The position numbers and the translations under genes were made by a program. Shown one piece after another: positions 1 to 6,661 of a stretch of DNA of 24,510 bases. The stretch's first letter is position 1, and each line of letters opens with the position of its first letter. Under the pieces are notes generated by a model that worked only from the letters and a program-made list of their open reading frames with translations, ran no database searches and was not told the origin of the DNA. Origin of the DNA: Deltaproteobacteria bacterium (GTDB taxonomy: Bacteria; Desulfobacterota_B; Binatia; Bin18); the NCBI GenBank assembly GCA_012271025.1, contig JAAXHF010000125.1, forward strand, positions 1 through 24,510, in the 5' to 3' direction.

Positions 1-24
1 GGGCACGGCATGCCGTGCCCCTAC
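1..24. repeat. Perfect palindrome ending in CCCCTAC, probably the edge of a REP-like hairpin repeat
   Basis: Bases 1-20 form a perfect 20-bp palindrome (arm GGGCACGGCA) followed by CTAC. The ending GCCCCTAC is shared with the hairpin at 445-472. The element is cut by the window edge, so a matching GTAG on the left cannot be seen. It lies about 30 bp before the start of the MoaD-like gene. I infer a copy of a dispersed intergenic hairpin repeat rather than a specific operator. Confidence 0.5.
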
Positions 25-51
25 TTTCCGGCATTGACAATTCAAATAGCT

Positions 52-318
52 ATGGCCTCGACCGTCTTCATTCCTGCCCTGATGCGAAAGCTGTCGGGCG
101 GCAAAGACCGCACGACGGCGACGGGTGCAACCCTGCGCGCCATTGTGGACGATCTGGAGCGTCAGTTCCCCGGCTTTCGGGATCGGGTTGTTGAGGATAA
201 CGATCTGGCCGGCTCGGTGGCGGTCTCGGTCAACGGAGAGATCATCACCGGCGGCTTGTCGGAGTCCATCCCGGCCGATAGCGAGATCCATTTCGTGCCG
301 GCTATCGGGGGCGGCTGA
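52..318 (+). CDS. MoaD/ThiS-family sulfur-carrier-like protein
   Basis: An 88-residue beta-grasp protein. The family pattern is visible: an N-terminal MASTVFIPALMRKLSGG strand and helix, a central IVDDLERQFPG helix, SVAVSVNGEII, a FVPAIGGG tail, and the free C-terminal Gly-Gly that MoaD and ThiS proteins use for thiocarboxylation. MoaD supplies sulfur for molybdopterin synthesis; single copies of this type also serve other sulfur transfers, so the exact partner is unknown. The start at 52 is chosen because homologues begin MxxVFIP; an in-frame ATG at 10 lies inside the palindrome. Neither start has a clear Shine-Dalgarno. A molybdenum hydroxylase gene follows, which fits a cofactor role, but a strong terminator separates the two. 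Confidence 0.85.
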   Translation: MASTVFIPALMRKLSGGKDRTTATGATLRAIVDDLERQFPGFRDRVVEDNDLAGSVAVSVNGEIITGGLSESIPADSEIHFVPAIGGG

Positions 319-339
319 GGCGACGCGCAGTGAGATTTT

Positions 340-376
340 ATAGGGAAGGGCTGGATTGGCTCTTCCCTATTTTTTT
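340..376 (+). terminator. Intrinsic terminator after the MoaD-like gene
   Basis: The left arm 340-351 (ATAGGGAAGGGC) pairs with 359-370 over 12 bp with a single G-U wobble. The loop is 7 nt, and an uninterrupted run of seven T follows (370-376). It lies 21 nt after the stop codon of the MoaD-like gene. The U-tract makes it directional, for the plus strand. Confidence 0.9.
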
Positions 377-419
377 GCGCATTTTCCAGCTACATTTCGG
401 GCAGGTTTGCAAAACGGCA

Positions 420-472
420 GTAGGGTGGGCCGCCCGTGGCCGCCTAGGGCAGACACTGGGGTCTGCCCCTAC
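420..472. repeat. REP-like element bounded by GTAGGG and CCCCTAC
   Basis: The element starts GTAGGG at 420 and ends CCCCTAC at 472, giving short terminal inverted repeats. The right half is a clear hairpin: TAGGGCAGAC (445-454) pairs with GTCTGCCCCTA (461-471) with a one-base bulge and a 6-nt loop. The left half is GC-rich with a weaker GGGC/GCCC pairing. It shares its right end with the palindrome at 1-24. Hairpins of the form GGGCAGAC...GTCTGCCCCTAC are common dispersed intergenic repeats in several phyla (recollection, not searched here). It fills much of the gap between the terminator and the Shine-Dalgarno of the next gene. Confidence 0.6.
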
Positions 473-491
473 CGAAGCCGAGGAGGAAGAC

Positions 492-2771
492 ATGGCAGCG
501 CAGCACGAGCATCAGTTCAAGGTCATCGGCACGCGTCCGATCCGCCACGACGGCGCCGATAAGGTCACCGGCCGGGCCAAGTACGGGGCCGATATTCACC
601 TGCCGGGCCTGTTGCACGGCAAAATTCTCCGCAGTCCCCACGCCCACGCCCGGATTGTCTCGATCGATACGTCTGCGGCCCTGGCTGTTCCCGGGGTCAA
701 GGCGGTGGTGACCGGCCAGGATTTTCCCGAGATTGAGGACGGTCTGTTGCAGATCGGCGAGAACATGGTCAACCCTCGCCACCTGTCGAGAAACCTGATG
801 GCCCGCGACAAAGTCCTGTACGACGGACACGCGGTTGCTGCGGTGGCCGCCACCAGCCCGCATATTGCCGAGGAGGCCGCCAAGCTGATTCGGGTCGAGT
901 ACGAGGTGCTGCCCCATGTGCAAAACGTGCTGGAGTCCATGCGCGACGGCGCGCCTATCCTGCACCCTGAGCTGCGCACGGGCGGAACGCCGGACGCGTC
1001 TGACAGCCCGACCAATATCGCCAACCAGGTTCGCTTTGCCCGGGGTGACCTGGACGAAGGCTTTGCCGCCGCCGACCTGATTGTGGAAAAAGAGTTTTCG
1101 ACCTCGATGGTCCACCAGGGCTATATCGAGCCGCACAATGTCGTGGCCCAGTATAATGCCGATGGCCAGTCGACCGTGTGGGTCAGCACTCAGGGACCGT
1201 TTGCAGTCCGTGAGCTGTGTGGCGGTCTGCTCAAGATGCCGCCCAGCAAGGTCAAGGTCATCCCGGCCGAAATCGGCGGCGGCTTTGGCGGCAAGACGAC
1301 CGTCTACCTGGAACACGTTGCCCTGCTGTTGTCGAAACTCTCGGGCCGACCGGTCAAAATGGTCATGACCCGCAGTGAGGTCTTACGGGCGACCGGTCCG
1401 ACGCCGGGCTCGCATATCTATGCCAAGATCGGGGCCGATAAGAACGGCCGGATTACGGCCGCCGAGTTGCGTTTGTCGTTTGAGGCGGGCGCCTTTCCGG
1501 GCTCTCCGGTCGCGGCCGGCAGCATGACGGTTTTGGCGCCCTACGATTTGGAGAACTTCCAGATTGACGGTTTTGACGTAGTGGTCAACAAGCCCAAGAC
1601 CTGCGCCTACCGGGCGCCTGGGGCGACGAATCCGGCCATGGCTGCCGAGACGGTGATTGACGAGCTGGCCGAGAAGCTGGGGATCGATCCGCTGGAGTTC
1701 CGGTTGCGCAACGCGGCCCGCGAAGGCACGGCTCAGCCGGCCGGACCGCAGTTCAAGCGGATCGGCTTTGTCGAGACGGTCGAGGCGATCAAGAACGGCG
1801 AGCACTACCAGTCTCCGCCGCCGCAGTCCGGAGACGGTAAACTGCGCGGCCGGGGCGTGGCCTCGGGCTTCTGGTTCAACGCCGCCTTTCAGTCTTCGGC
1901 CACGGTCAGCATTAACACCGATGGAACGGCCAATGTGGTCACCGGTTCCCCGGACATCGGCGGCAGTCGGGCGTCGTGCGCCATGATTGCCGCCGAGGTG
2001 CTGGGTCTGGCCGCCGAAGACGTGCATCCGGTCGTGGCCGATACCGAGTCGATCGGGCACACTGATACGACCGGCGGCAGTCGGGTGACGTTTGCGACCG
2101 GCATGGCCGTGTATGAGGCGGCCACCAACGCGGTCGCCATCCTCAAACACCGTGCGGCAACGCTGTGGAAGGTCAAGCCCGAAGAGGTGGTTTTTCAGGA
2201 CGGCGTGGTGTCGTGCACGACCAACGGGCATGAGTCGCTGAGCCTCAAACAGATGGCGCCCAAGCTGCCGCGCGCCGGCGGACCGGTGATGGGCAGCGCC
2301 TCGGTCCGACCTCGGGGGGTGGGTCCGACCTTTGCCACCCATGTGGTTGATATCGAGCTTGACCCGGAGACGGGCAAGGTCGATATTGTGCGTTACACGG
2401 CTTCACAAGATGTTGGTAAAGCCGTCCATCCGAGCTATGTCGAGGGTCAGATCCAGGGCGGGGTGGCCCAGGGCATCGGCTGGGCGCTCAACGAAGAGTA
2501 TTTCTACGACGACACGGGTACGCTGCGGAACACCGGGTTTCTGGACTACCGGATGCCGACCTGTCTCGACCTGCCGATGATTGAGACGATTCTGGTCGAG
2601 GTTGCCAATCCCGGCCACCCAATCGGCATTCGGGGTGTCGGAGAAGTGCCGATCGTGCCGCCGCCGGCGGCGATTGCCAATGCCATCTACCGGGCGGCCG
2701 GCATCCGCCTGCAGGAACTGCCCATGTCGCCGGCCAAGGTCGTCAAGGCGATGCTTGAAAAAGACGCCTAG
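492..2771 (+). CDS. Xanthine dehydrogenase/aldehyde oxidase-family molybdopterin-binding large subunit
   Basis: A 759-residue molybdenum hydroxylase subunit, the catalytic part of enzymes that hydroxylate aldehydes, purines or aromatic heterocycles. Visible motifs: the N-terminal aldehyde-oxidase domain (GRAKYGADI near 27-35, LRSPHAHARI near 46-55), the molybdopterin-contacting GGGFGGK at about 262-268, CAYRAPG near the middle, and a C-terminal GVGE with the catalytic Glu at about 718. The AYRAPG loop lacks the AYXCSFR signature of form I CO dehydrogenase, so CO oxidation is unlikely; the substrate cannot be read from sequence. A reading frame extends upstream to 330, but the ATG at 492 has a strong GAGGAGG Shine-Dalgarno and fits the family N-terminus. 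The FAD and 2Fe-2S subunits are not adjacent, so it must pair with subunits encoded elsewhere. Confidence 0.92.
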   Translation: MAAQHEHQFKVIGTRPIRHDGADKVTGRAKYGADIHLPGLLHGKILRSPHAHARIVSIDTSAALAVPGVKAVVTGQDFPEIEDGLLQIGENMVNPRHLSRNLMARDKVLYDGHAVAAVAATSPHIAEEAAKLIRVEYEVLPHVQNVLESMRDGAPILHPELRTGGTPDASDSPTNIANQVRFARGDLDEGFAAADLIVEKEFSTSMVHQGYIEPHNVVAQYNADGQSTVWVSTQGPFAVRELCGGLLKMPPSKVKVIPAEIGGGFGGKTTVYLEHVALLLSKLSGRPVKMVMTRSEVLRATGPTPGSHIYAKIGADKNGRITAAELRLSFEAGAFPGSPVAAGSMTVLAPYDLENFQIDGFDVVVNKPKTCAYRAPGATNPAMAAETVIDELAEKLGIDPLEFRLRNAAREGTAQPAGPQFKRIGFVETVEAIKNGEHYQSPPPQSGDGKLRGRGVASGFWFNAAFQSSATVSINTDGTANVVTGSPDIGGSRASCAMIAAEVLGLAAEDVHPVVADTESIGHTDTTGGSRVTFATGMAVYEAATNAVAILKHRAATLWKVKPEEVVFQDGVVSCTTNGHESLSLKQMAPKLPRAGGPVMGSASVRPRGVGPTFATHVVDIELDPETGKVDIVRYTASQDVGKAVHPSYVEGQIQGGVAQGIGWALNEEYFYDDTGTLRNTGFLDYRMPTCLDLPMIETILVEVANPGHPIGIRGVGEVPIVPPPAAIANAIYRAAGIRLQELPMSPAKVVKAMLEKDA

Positions 2772-2790
2772 CGCGGACACCGGACGAGGC

Positions 2791-3627
2791 ATGATGGCAC
2801 GCGCACGCGATCAGTTTGTAACCGTCAACGGTCTTCGGCTCCACTATCTCGATTGGGGCAGTCCGGGCAAACAAGCCCTGATCCTCTTACACGGAGGTTC
2901 GGCCTACGCCCAGTGGTGGGACTTTTTTGCCCCGGCCTTTTGCGACGATTTCCACGTCATCGCCCCGGACTGGCGGGGCCACGGGGACAGTCAGCACGCC
3001 GACCCTCCGGCCTACAGCACCCGCCACTACATCGACGATCTCCACCAGCTCTTGGCCAAGCTTGGCGTTGAGCGGCCAGTGCTGGTGGGGCACTCCATGG
3101 GCGGGCACAACGCGGTCATCTATGCGACCGAGCACGCCGATGAACTGGCCGGCTTGGTGATGGTCGATACGACTGTGAGCTATCCCGAGTCGGCTGTGCA
3201 GTTCTTGCGTAAACTCGGCCAGAAACCGGCCAAGGCGTTCGCATCGCGGGCCGAGGCGATCAGCCGTTTCCAGGTTCTGCCGCGCGAATCGTTCTTCTCC
3301 CAGGAGCGGCTGGAGTATATCGCCGGCTTTGCCTTCAGCGAACGGGCGGACGGCACGTGGGTGGCCAAGCTCGACCGCCGGACCCTGTTTCGCGAGCCGG
3401 TTGACGGCCGCCGGCGTTTGGCCAGCATCAGCTGTCCGACCCTGGTGGTGAAAGCCGAAAACAGTCCGGTGCTGAACCACGACAAGCTGGCCACACTGTG
3501 CACCGACCTGCCCGACGGCCGCTGGGCCGAGGTCAAAGACTGCTACCACCACGTGATGCTGGACAATCCGGAGGGCCTGGTTGCGGTGGTGCGGGAGTTT
3601 TTAGCGGAGGTTATTCCGAGCGCCTGA
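2791..3627 (+). CDS. Alpha/beta-fold hydrolase
   Basis: A 278-residue alpha/beta hydrolase. It has the oxyanion-hole segment LLHGGSA (about 32-38), the DWRGHGDS turn (about 60-67), the nucleophile elbow GHSMGG with Ser at about 102, and a late YHHVMLDNPE segment supplying the catalytic His. The start at 2791 (ATGATG, either Met possible) follows a GGACGAGG Shine-Dalgarno and lies 19 nt after the hydroxylase stop, so the two are probably co-transcribed. The reading frame continues upstream inside the hydroxylase gene, but that part looks like a shadow frame. The substrate is unknown; esters, lactones or C-C bonds after ring hydroxylation are possible. Confidence 0.88.
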   Translation: MMARARDQFVTVNGLRLHYLDWGSPGKQALILLHGGSAYAQWWDFFAPAFCDDFHVIAPDWRGHGDSQHADPPAYSTRHYIDDLHQLLAKLGVERPVLVGHSMGGHNAVIYATEHADELAGLVMVDTTVSYPESAVQFLRKLGQKPAKAFASRAEAISRFQVLPRESFFSQERLEYIAGFAFSERADGTWVAKLDRRTLFREPVDGRRRLASISCPTLVVKAENSPVLNHDKLATLCTDLPDGRWAEVKDCYHHVMLDNPEGLVAVVREFLAEVIPSA

Positions 3628-3662
3628 GAATACTGGCCCGGCTTTCTTGGTGTCACACTGGC

Positions 3663-4103
3663 TTAGCCAGACTGTGTCGGGAGCCAGGGTGAACCCAGCT
3701 TGCCTCGATTCCAGACCATCCAAGCGGTCAATCCGCCCAGACAGTAGGCAAAAACATCGACTGGATCTGAGGTGCCCTTCCCGAAACAGAAGGGCCCAAC
3801 GATTTCAAACATTATTGACCATATGGTCAGCAGTACGACAATTTCCGAAAATGTCGGCGGACAATTGTCTTTCCTCAAGGCGAACATTCGGGAGAGAAAG
3901 AGCATTATTGGCACAAGAACCGGTATGAGGAGCAGGTCGTTGAGATACCAGTTGCAGATTTCGCACCTGCAGGGTCCGAGTATTAACAGTGACGATTTGT
4001 TGATGGAGTAGAGCGCGACGGAAAAGAGGAAGAGCGGGTCCGAGAGATATTTGAACCCAAAGCTCATGGAATGGATAATCTCACCAGCAGCGCATAAGCA
4101 CAA
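3663..4103 (-). CDS. Small multi-pass membrane protein, function unknown
   Basis: Up to 146 residues with three to four hydrophobic stretches: LFLFSVALYSI, YLNDLLLIPVLVPIMLFL, VVLLTIWSIMFEIVGPF and DVFAYCLGGLTAWMVW. The YLNDLL-IP and DP-DVFAYCLGG pattern resembles short integral membrane proteins of Bacteroidetes and others that have been loosely labelled citrate-transporter-like; I treat that label as unproven. The frame opens with TTG at 4103, 10 nt after the stop of the upstream microprotein, so translational coupling is possible; an internal ATG at 4067 is the alternative start. Base composition is visibly AT-richer than the flanks. The Cys-containing segment GPCRCEICNWY is notable. It converges on the alpha/beta hydrolase. 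Confidence 0.65.
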   Translation of the reverse strand: MCLCAAGEIIHSMSFGFKYLSDPLFLFSVALYSINKSSLLILGPCRCEICNWYLNDLLLIPVLVPIMLFLSRMFALRKDNCPPTFSEIVVLLTIWSIMFEIVGPFCFGKGTSDPVDVFAYCLGGLTAWMVWNRGKLGSPWLPTQSG

Positions 4104-4113
4104 AGACGGTTCA

Positions 4114-4206
4114 TCAACATCCTATGGCCATGAGAATGAAAGCGGTAATGATTGCGCCAACAATCAGGAAAAAAAGCCCAGGGCCACTCATATCTCCGAC
4201 AGCCAT
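4114..4206 (-). CDS. 30-residue single-transmembrane microprotein
   Basis: A short frame of 31 codons: MAVGDMSGPG followed by a fully hydrophobic helix (LFFLIVGAIITAFILMAIG) and a terminal Cys. It has an AAGGGGG Shine-Dalgarno 5 nt before the ATG, better than many genes in the window. A perfect palindrome (4217-4229) lies directly upstream, and the next gene in the same direction starts 10 nt after its stop. The membrane helix, ribosome site and spacing support a real gene; its size means it could be missed by standard callers. Its role is unknown; small helices of this kind often bind a partner membrane protein, here perhaps the adjacent one. Confidence 0.6.
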   Translation of the reverse strand: MAVGDMSGPGLFFLIVGAIITAFILMAIGC

Positions 4207-4216
4207 GTTCCCCCTT

Positions 4217-4229
4217 TCGGACAGTCCGA
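4217..4229. promoter_or_regulatory. Palindrome TCGGAC-A-GTCCGA before the microprotein
   Basis: Two perfect 6-bp arms around one central base, directly upstream of the Shine-Dalgarno of the microprotein gene. It may be an operator or a 5' stem near the ribosome site. No convincing -35/-10 pair was found around it. Confidence 0.3.
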
Positions 4230-4262
4230 TTTATGGGCGAGCGTTCTGGCGCATTGCTGAAA

Positions 4263-4286
4263 GGCCAGGAGGAGAGCCTCCTGGCC
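4263..4286 (-). terminator. Strong hairpin after the amidohydrolase gene
   Basis: A perfect 10-bp stem (GGCCAGGAGG with CCTCCTGGCC) with a 4-nt loop lies 27 nt after the amidohydrolase stop. On the minus strand it is followed by TTTC, a short U-tract, so termination of that transcript is likely. Confidence 0.7.
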
Positions 4287-4313
4287 GGTGTCGGATTGGC
4301 GGACTCGGACGGC

Positions 4314-5420
4314 TTAGTCCAGGTCCATGCGGTAGACTTTGACCGCGTTATCGAACACGATCTTTTTGGTGACCTCGTCCGGGACGCCGTCGAAGTCCTT
4401 GGCGATCCACTGCCGGGATTCCGGCCAGGTCGAATCGGTATGCGGGAAGTCGGACGCCCACATGTAGTTGTCCTCGCCGAAGATCTTGTAGGTGGCCGGA
4501 CCGACCGCGTCATCCTGGAAGGTGCCCCACATCTGACGCCGGACATAATCGCTCGGCTTCATCGGCAGCGGGTTCTTTTCCATGATGTTGAACTTCTCGT
4601 AGGCGTGGTCCATGCGGTACATGAAGTGCGGGAACCAGCCGATGTCGTTTTCGGCCGAGACGATCTTGAGCTGGGGGAAGCGCTCCAGCACGCCGCCGAA
4701 AATCAGGGTTGTCAGCGAGCGCTGAATCTCATGAATCAGGTTCATGTAGAAGGAGCTGATCTGCTCAAAGTTGACCTTGCTCTCCTTGCTCTTGCCGGTG
4801 ATGACGTGCAGCGACAGCGGCATGTCGAGGTCGGACGCGGCCTGCCAGAACTTGTCATAGATAGGGCTGTTATAGGGGGTGTCTTCCGGAGGCGAGCCCC
4901 AGATCATGGCGCCGCGCATGCCAAGCTTGTGGGTGCGCTCGAGTTCCTTAACCGCAGCATCAATGTCGAACAGCGAGATCAGGCTGATGCCGTACAGGCG
5001 CTTGGGGTTGTAGGAGCAGAATTCGGCGACCCAGTTGTTATAGGTCTTGAAGCAGGCTTCCTGCAGGGCGGCGTCTTCGAGGCCGAACAGCGACATGCCG
5101 AGTGTGGTGTACAGCACTTCGGCCTCAACACCGTCAATGTCCTGATCTTTAATCCGTTCGGCCGGATCCCAGCCGCTCGGCCGGGCAGCCTCATAGCCCT
5201 TGTCCAGATGGTCTTTGAGTTCCTGGCCTGACCGGCCCGCTCCAAACCCACCGGCGACCGGAAAGGGGTCAATGCCCTCAGCCACAAAAATCAGTCCGGG
5301 CTTATTGGGATTGTCAATGACTTTGGGGGCACGCTCTCTGTACTTGGCGTCAAGACGCTCTACCCACAGTTCGGCCGGCTCCATCATGTGGGAGTCTGCC
5401 GAGACAACACGCATGGCCAT
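4314..5420 (-). CDS. ACMSD-like metal-dependent amidohydrolase
   Basis: A 368-residue TIM-barrel hydrolase/decarboxylase of the amidohydrolase-2 (ACMSD) family. Metal-site elements: D9-S-H11 with Glu14 near the N-terminus (the second His of the DxHxH form is absent, as is common in this branch), His206 in SLHVITG, the SAENDIGW segment near 256-263, and D325 in ASDFPHTDS. Members act on carboxylated aromatics, lactones or amides; the substrate here is unknown. The start has an AAGGAGG Shine-Dalgarno 8 nt upstream. A 150-nt gap separates it from the Nudix gene, and that gap holds an operator-like palindrome and a TTGACA box. A hairpin terminator follows the gene, so it is probably a single-gene transcript. 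Confidence 0.9.
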   Translation of the reverse strand: MAMRVVSADSHMMEPAELWVERLDAKYRERAPKVIDNPNKPGLIFVAEGIDPFPVAGGFGAGRSGQELKDHLDKGYEAARPSGWDPAERIKDQDIDGVEAEVLYTTLGMSLFGLEDAALQEACFKTYNNWVAEFCSYNPKRLYGISLISLFDIDAAVKELERTHKLGMRGAMIWGSPPEDTPYNSPIYDKFWQAASDLDMPLSLHVITGKSKESKVNFEQISSFYMNLIHEIQRSLTTLIFGGVLERFPQLKIVSAENDIGWFPHFMYRMDHAYEKFNIMEKNPLPMKPSDYVRRQMWGTFQDDAVGPATYKIFGEDNYMWASDFPHTDSTWPESRQWIAKDFDGVPDEVTKKIVFDNAVKVYRMDLD

Positions 5421-5525
5421 ACTAGATCCTCCTTACGGTTTGCTTACGGTTTGAGTATCGGCCTCGGGCGGAGGGACACCGCCGTCGAAGTTCTGAGACA
5501 GTGTGTTGCATATTGGGGGCTAGGC

Positions 5526-5552
5526 TGTCAAGCGAGGCTGAATGAGCGTTCA
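5526..5552 (-). promoter_or_regulatory. TetR-type operator-like palindrome next to a TTGACA -35 box
   Basis: The imperfect palindrome TGAATGAGCGTTCA (5539-5552) fits TGAAYGNNCRTTCA, a pattern typical of TetR/AcrR operators (recollection). On the minus strand it abuts a perfect TTGACA (5531-5526) upstream of the amidohydrolase gene. No good -10 lies at 17 bp (CAACAC), so the promoter may need activation or the -35 may be fortuitous. Confidence 0.4.
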
Positions 5553-5570
5553 GTAAACAGGAGTGCCGCC

Positions 5571-6158
5571 TCAGGCGATGAGTTCCAAAAACCCGCGCAG
5601 CATACGGTAGGTCAGACCCCAAATCGTCTTTCCGCCGTACAACAGGGCCGGAACCTGGATTGAGGTTCCGTCGTGCAGGTCGCGCCGAACCTGTTGCTCA
5701 ACGCCGTCCTGCTGCATGAAGGCCAGCGGCACCCAAATTGTATCCTGCACTTCAACCGGGTCGGGCTCGGGGTGCGCCTGGGGGGACACCAGGTAGACAT
5801 ACGGGGCGACGGTCATGGGGATGGCACGTCCACGCGCCGTGGCCTGAACGGCCTGGAGGTGTCCCAGGTACTCGCCGTGCTGGTTGAGGTCAATGCCAAC
5901 TTCTTCCTTGGTTTCGCGTCGGGTGGTGATCTCCAAGCTGGGATCATCCGGCTCCTGGCGACCGCCGGGAAACGCCATATGGCCGGACCACGGGTCCTGG
6001 GGGTGCTGGGCGCGGTGGATGAACAGTATGTGCAGGTCGTCGCGCCGGGGCTGCAAGAGGAGGGCGACGCCGGCCCGCATCTCGGTTTCCAGTGGCGGTG
6101 GGGTGAATGTGTTGCCGGCCAGGCGCCGACGAATGTGCGCGATCTTTCCTTCTAGCAT
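5571..6158 (-). CDS. Nudix hydrolase, CoA-pyrophosphatase type
   Basis: A 195-residue Nudix protein. The Nudix box is complete in the CoA-pyrophosphatase form: FPGGRQEPDD, then eight residues, then RRETKEEVGI with the metal-binding REXXEE Glu residues. The MAFPGG lead-in and the VAPYVYLV and YGGKTIWGLTYRML segments also match NudL/CoAse enzymes, which cleave CoA and acyl-CoA to 3',5'-ADP and phosphopantetheine derivatives. An upstream reading frame exists, but the ATG at 6158 has a GGGAGGTGG Shine-Dalgarno and matches the family N-terminus; the longer N-terminus is low-complexity Arg/Ser/Pro. It lies 55 nt after a small helical gene. Two CoA-transferases are divergently transcribed nearby, a shared CoA theme. 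Confidence 0.88.
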   Translation of the reverse strand: MLEGKIAHIRRRLAGNTFTPPPLETEMRAGVALLLQPRRDDLHILFIHRAQHPQDPWSGHMAFPGGRQEPDDPSLEITTRRETKEEVGIDLNQHGEYLGHLQAVQATARGRAIPMTVAPYVYLVSPQAHPEPDPVEVQDTIWVPLAFMQQDGVEQQVRRDLHDGTSIQVPALLYGGKTIWGLTYRMLRGFLELIA

Positions 6159-6213
6159 GCCACCTCCCGAACTGCGGGCCACAGGCACGACTGCACGGGG
6201 CGCCAAGACCGGC

Positions 6214-6450
6214 TTACTGCTGCGAGCTTTCTTCCTGGTTGGCGTCTTTGAGGGCGTCAAGGACCGCGTTGGCGCGTTGGACGTGGACTTGAACCTCGAG
6301 AATCTGGTTGAGCAGCCGGCTGATGTAGGTGCGGGCTTCTTCGGTCTGGGGACCGAGACCTTTGACGAGCTGGGTTGCGGTGCCGATCCCCTGCGTCGCC
6401 TGGTTGACGGCGCTTTTGATCTCCCCAAAGGTCTCTGTATCGATAATCAT
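6214..6450 (-). CDS. Small amphipathic helical protein, function unknown
   Basis: A 78-residue protein starting MIIDTETFGEIKSAV, with heptad-like hydrophobics through VNQATQGIGTATQLV and YISRLLNQILEVQVHVQRAN, ending in an acidic/Gln tail (NQEESSQQ). It looks like one or two amphipathic helices or a coiled coil; phasin-like or structural roles are possible but unproven. GAGAGGAGAGGC precedes the ATG at 6450 and fixes the start; the frame is open further upstream. It is the first gene of a probable two-gene unit with the Nudix hydrolase, downstream of a plausible sigma-70 promoter. Confidence 0.7.
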   Translation of the reverse strand: MIIDTETFGEIKSAVNQATQGIGTATQLVKGLGPQTEEARTYISRLLNQILEVQVHVQRANAVLDALKDANQEESSQQ

Positions 6451-6507
6451 AGCCTCTCCTCTCTGGAGGTCGGGACTCGGCCGGGCTGTCTTTCCCTGCA
6501 CTGGCAG

Positions 6508-6536
6508 AGTATTAGGCAGAATCCGGCGCAGGTCAA
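6508..6536 (-). promoter_or_regulatory. Candidate sigma-70 promoter for the helical protein and Nudix genes
   Basis: On the minus strand, TTGACC (6536-6531), a 17-bp spacer, then AATACT (6513-6508; the overlapping TAATACT is also -10-like), 58 nt before the ATG. Matches are 5/6 and 4/6 to consensus. Confidence 0.45.
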
Positions 6537-6574
6537 TCCGGCTGTCGGAAGTCGGGAGCTGTCGGCCGTGACCC

Positions 6575-6604
6575 TTGACTTGACGGATCGAGATGGCCGA
6601 TACT
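6575..6604 (+). promoter_or_regulatory. Candidate sigma-70 promoter for the first CoA-transferase
   Basis: TTGACT (6575-6580), an 18-bp spacer, then GATACT (6599-6604), 57 nt before the ATG at 6662. It faces away from the promoter at 6508-6536, giving a compact divergent promoter region. Confidence 0.4.
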
Positions 6605-6661
6605 TGCCCCTTGCCGGCTCAGAGACGAGTCGGAACGCGACATGCCGAGAAAGACCGATCA

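Noticed and set aside
330..491. N-terminal extension of the molybdenum hydroxylase
   Set aside because: It would translate the terminator and the repeat; the ATG at 492 has a strong Shine-Dalgarno and the family N-terminus.
1383..2342. Minus-strand open frame opposite the molybdenum hydroxylase
   Set aside because: Arg/His/Gly-rich shadow translation with no motif.
4152..5231. A 359-residue open frame opposite the amidohydrolase
   Set aside because: Its composition looks like reverse-strand translation, it has no recognisable motif, and it covers a well-supported gene.
6159..6428. N-terminal extension of the Nudix protein
   Set aside because: The extra residues are Arg/Ser/Pro-rich and overlap the small helical gene; the ATG at 6158 has a clear ribosome site.
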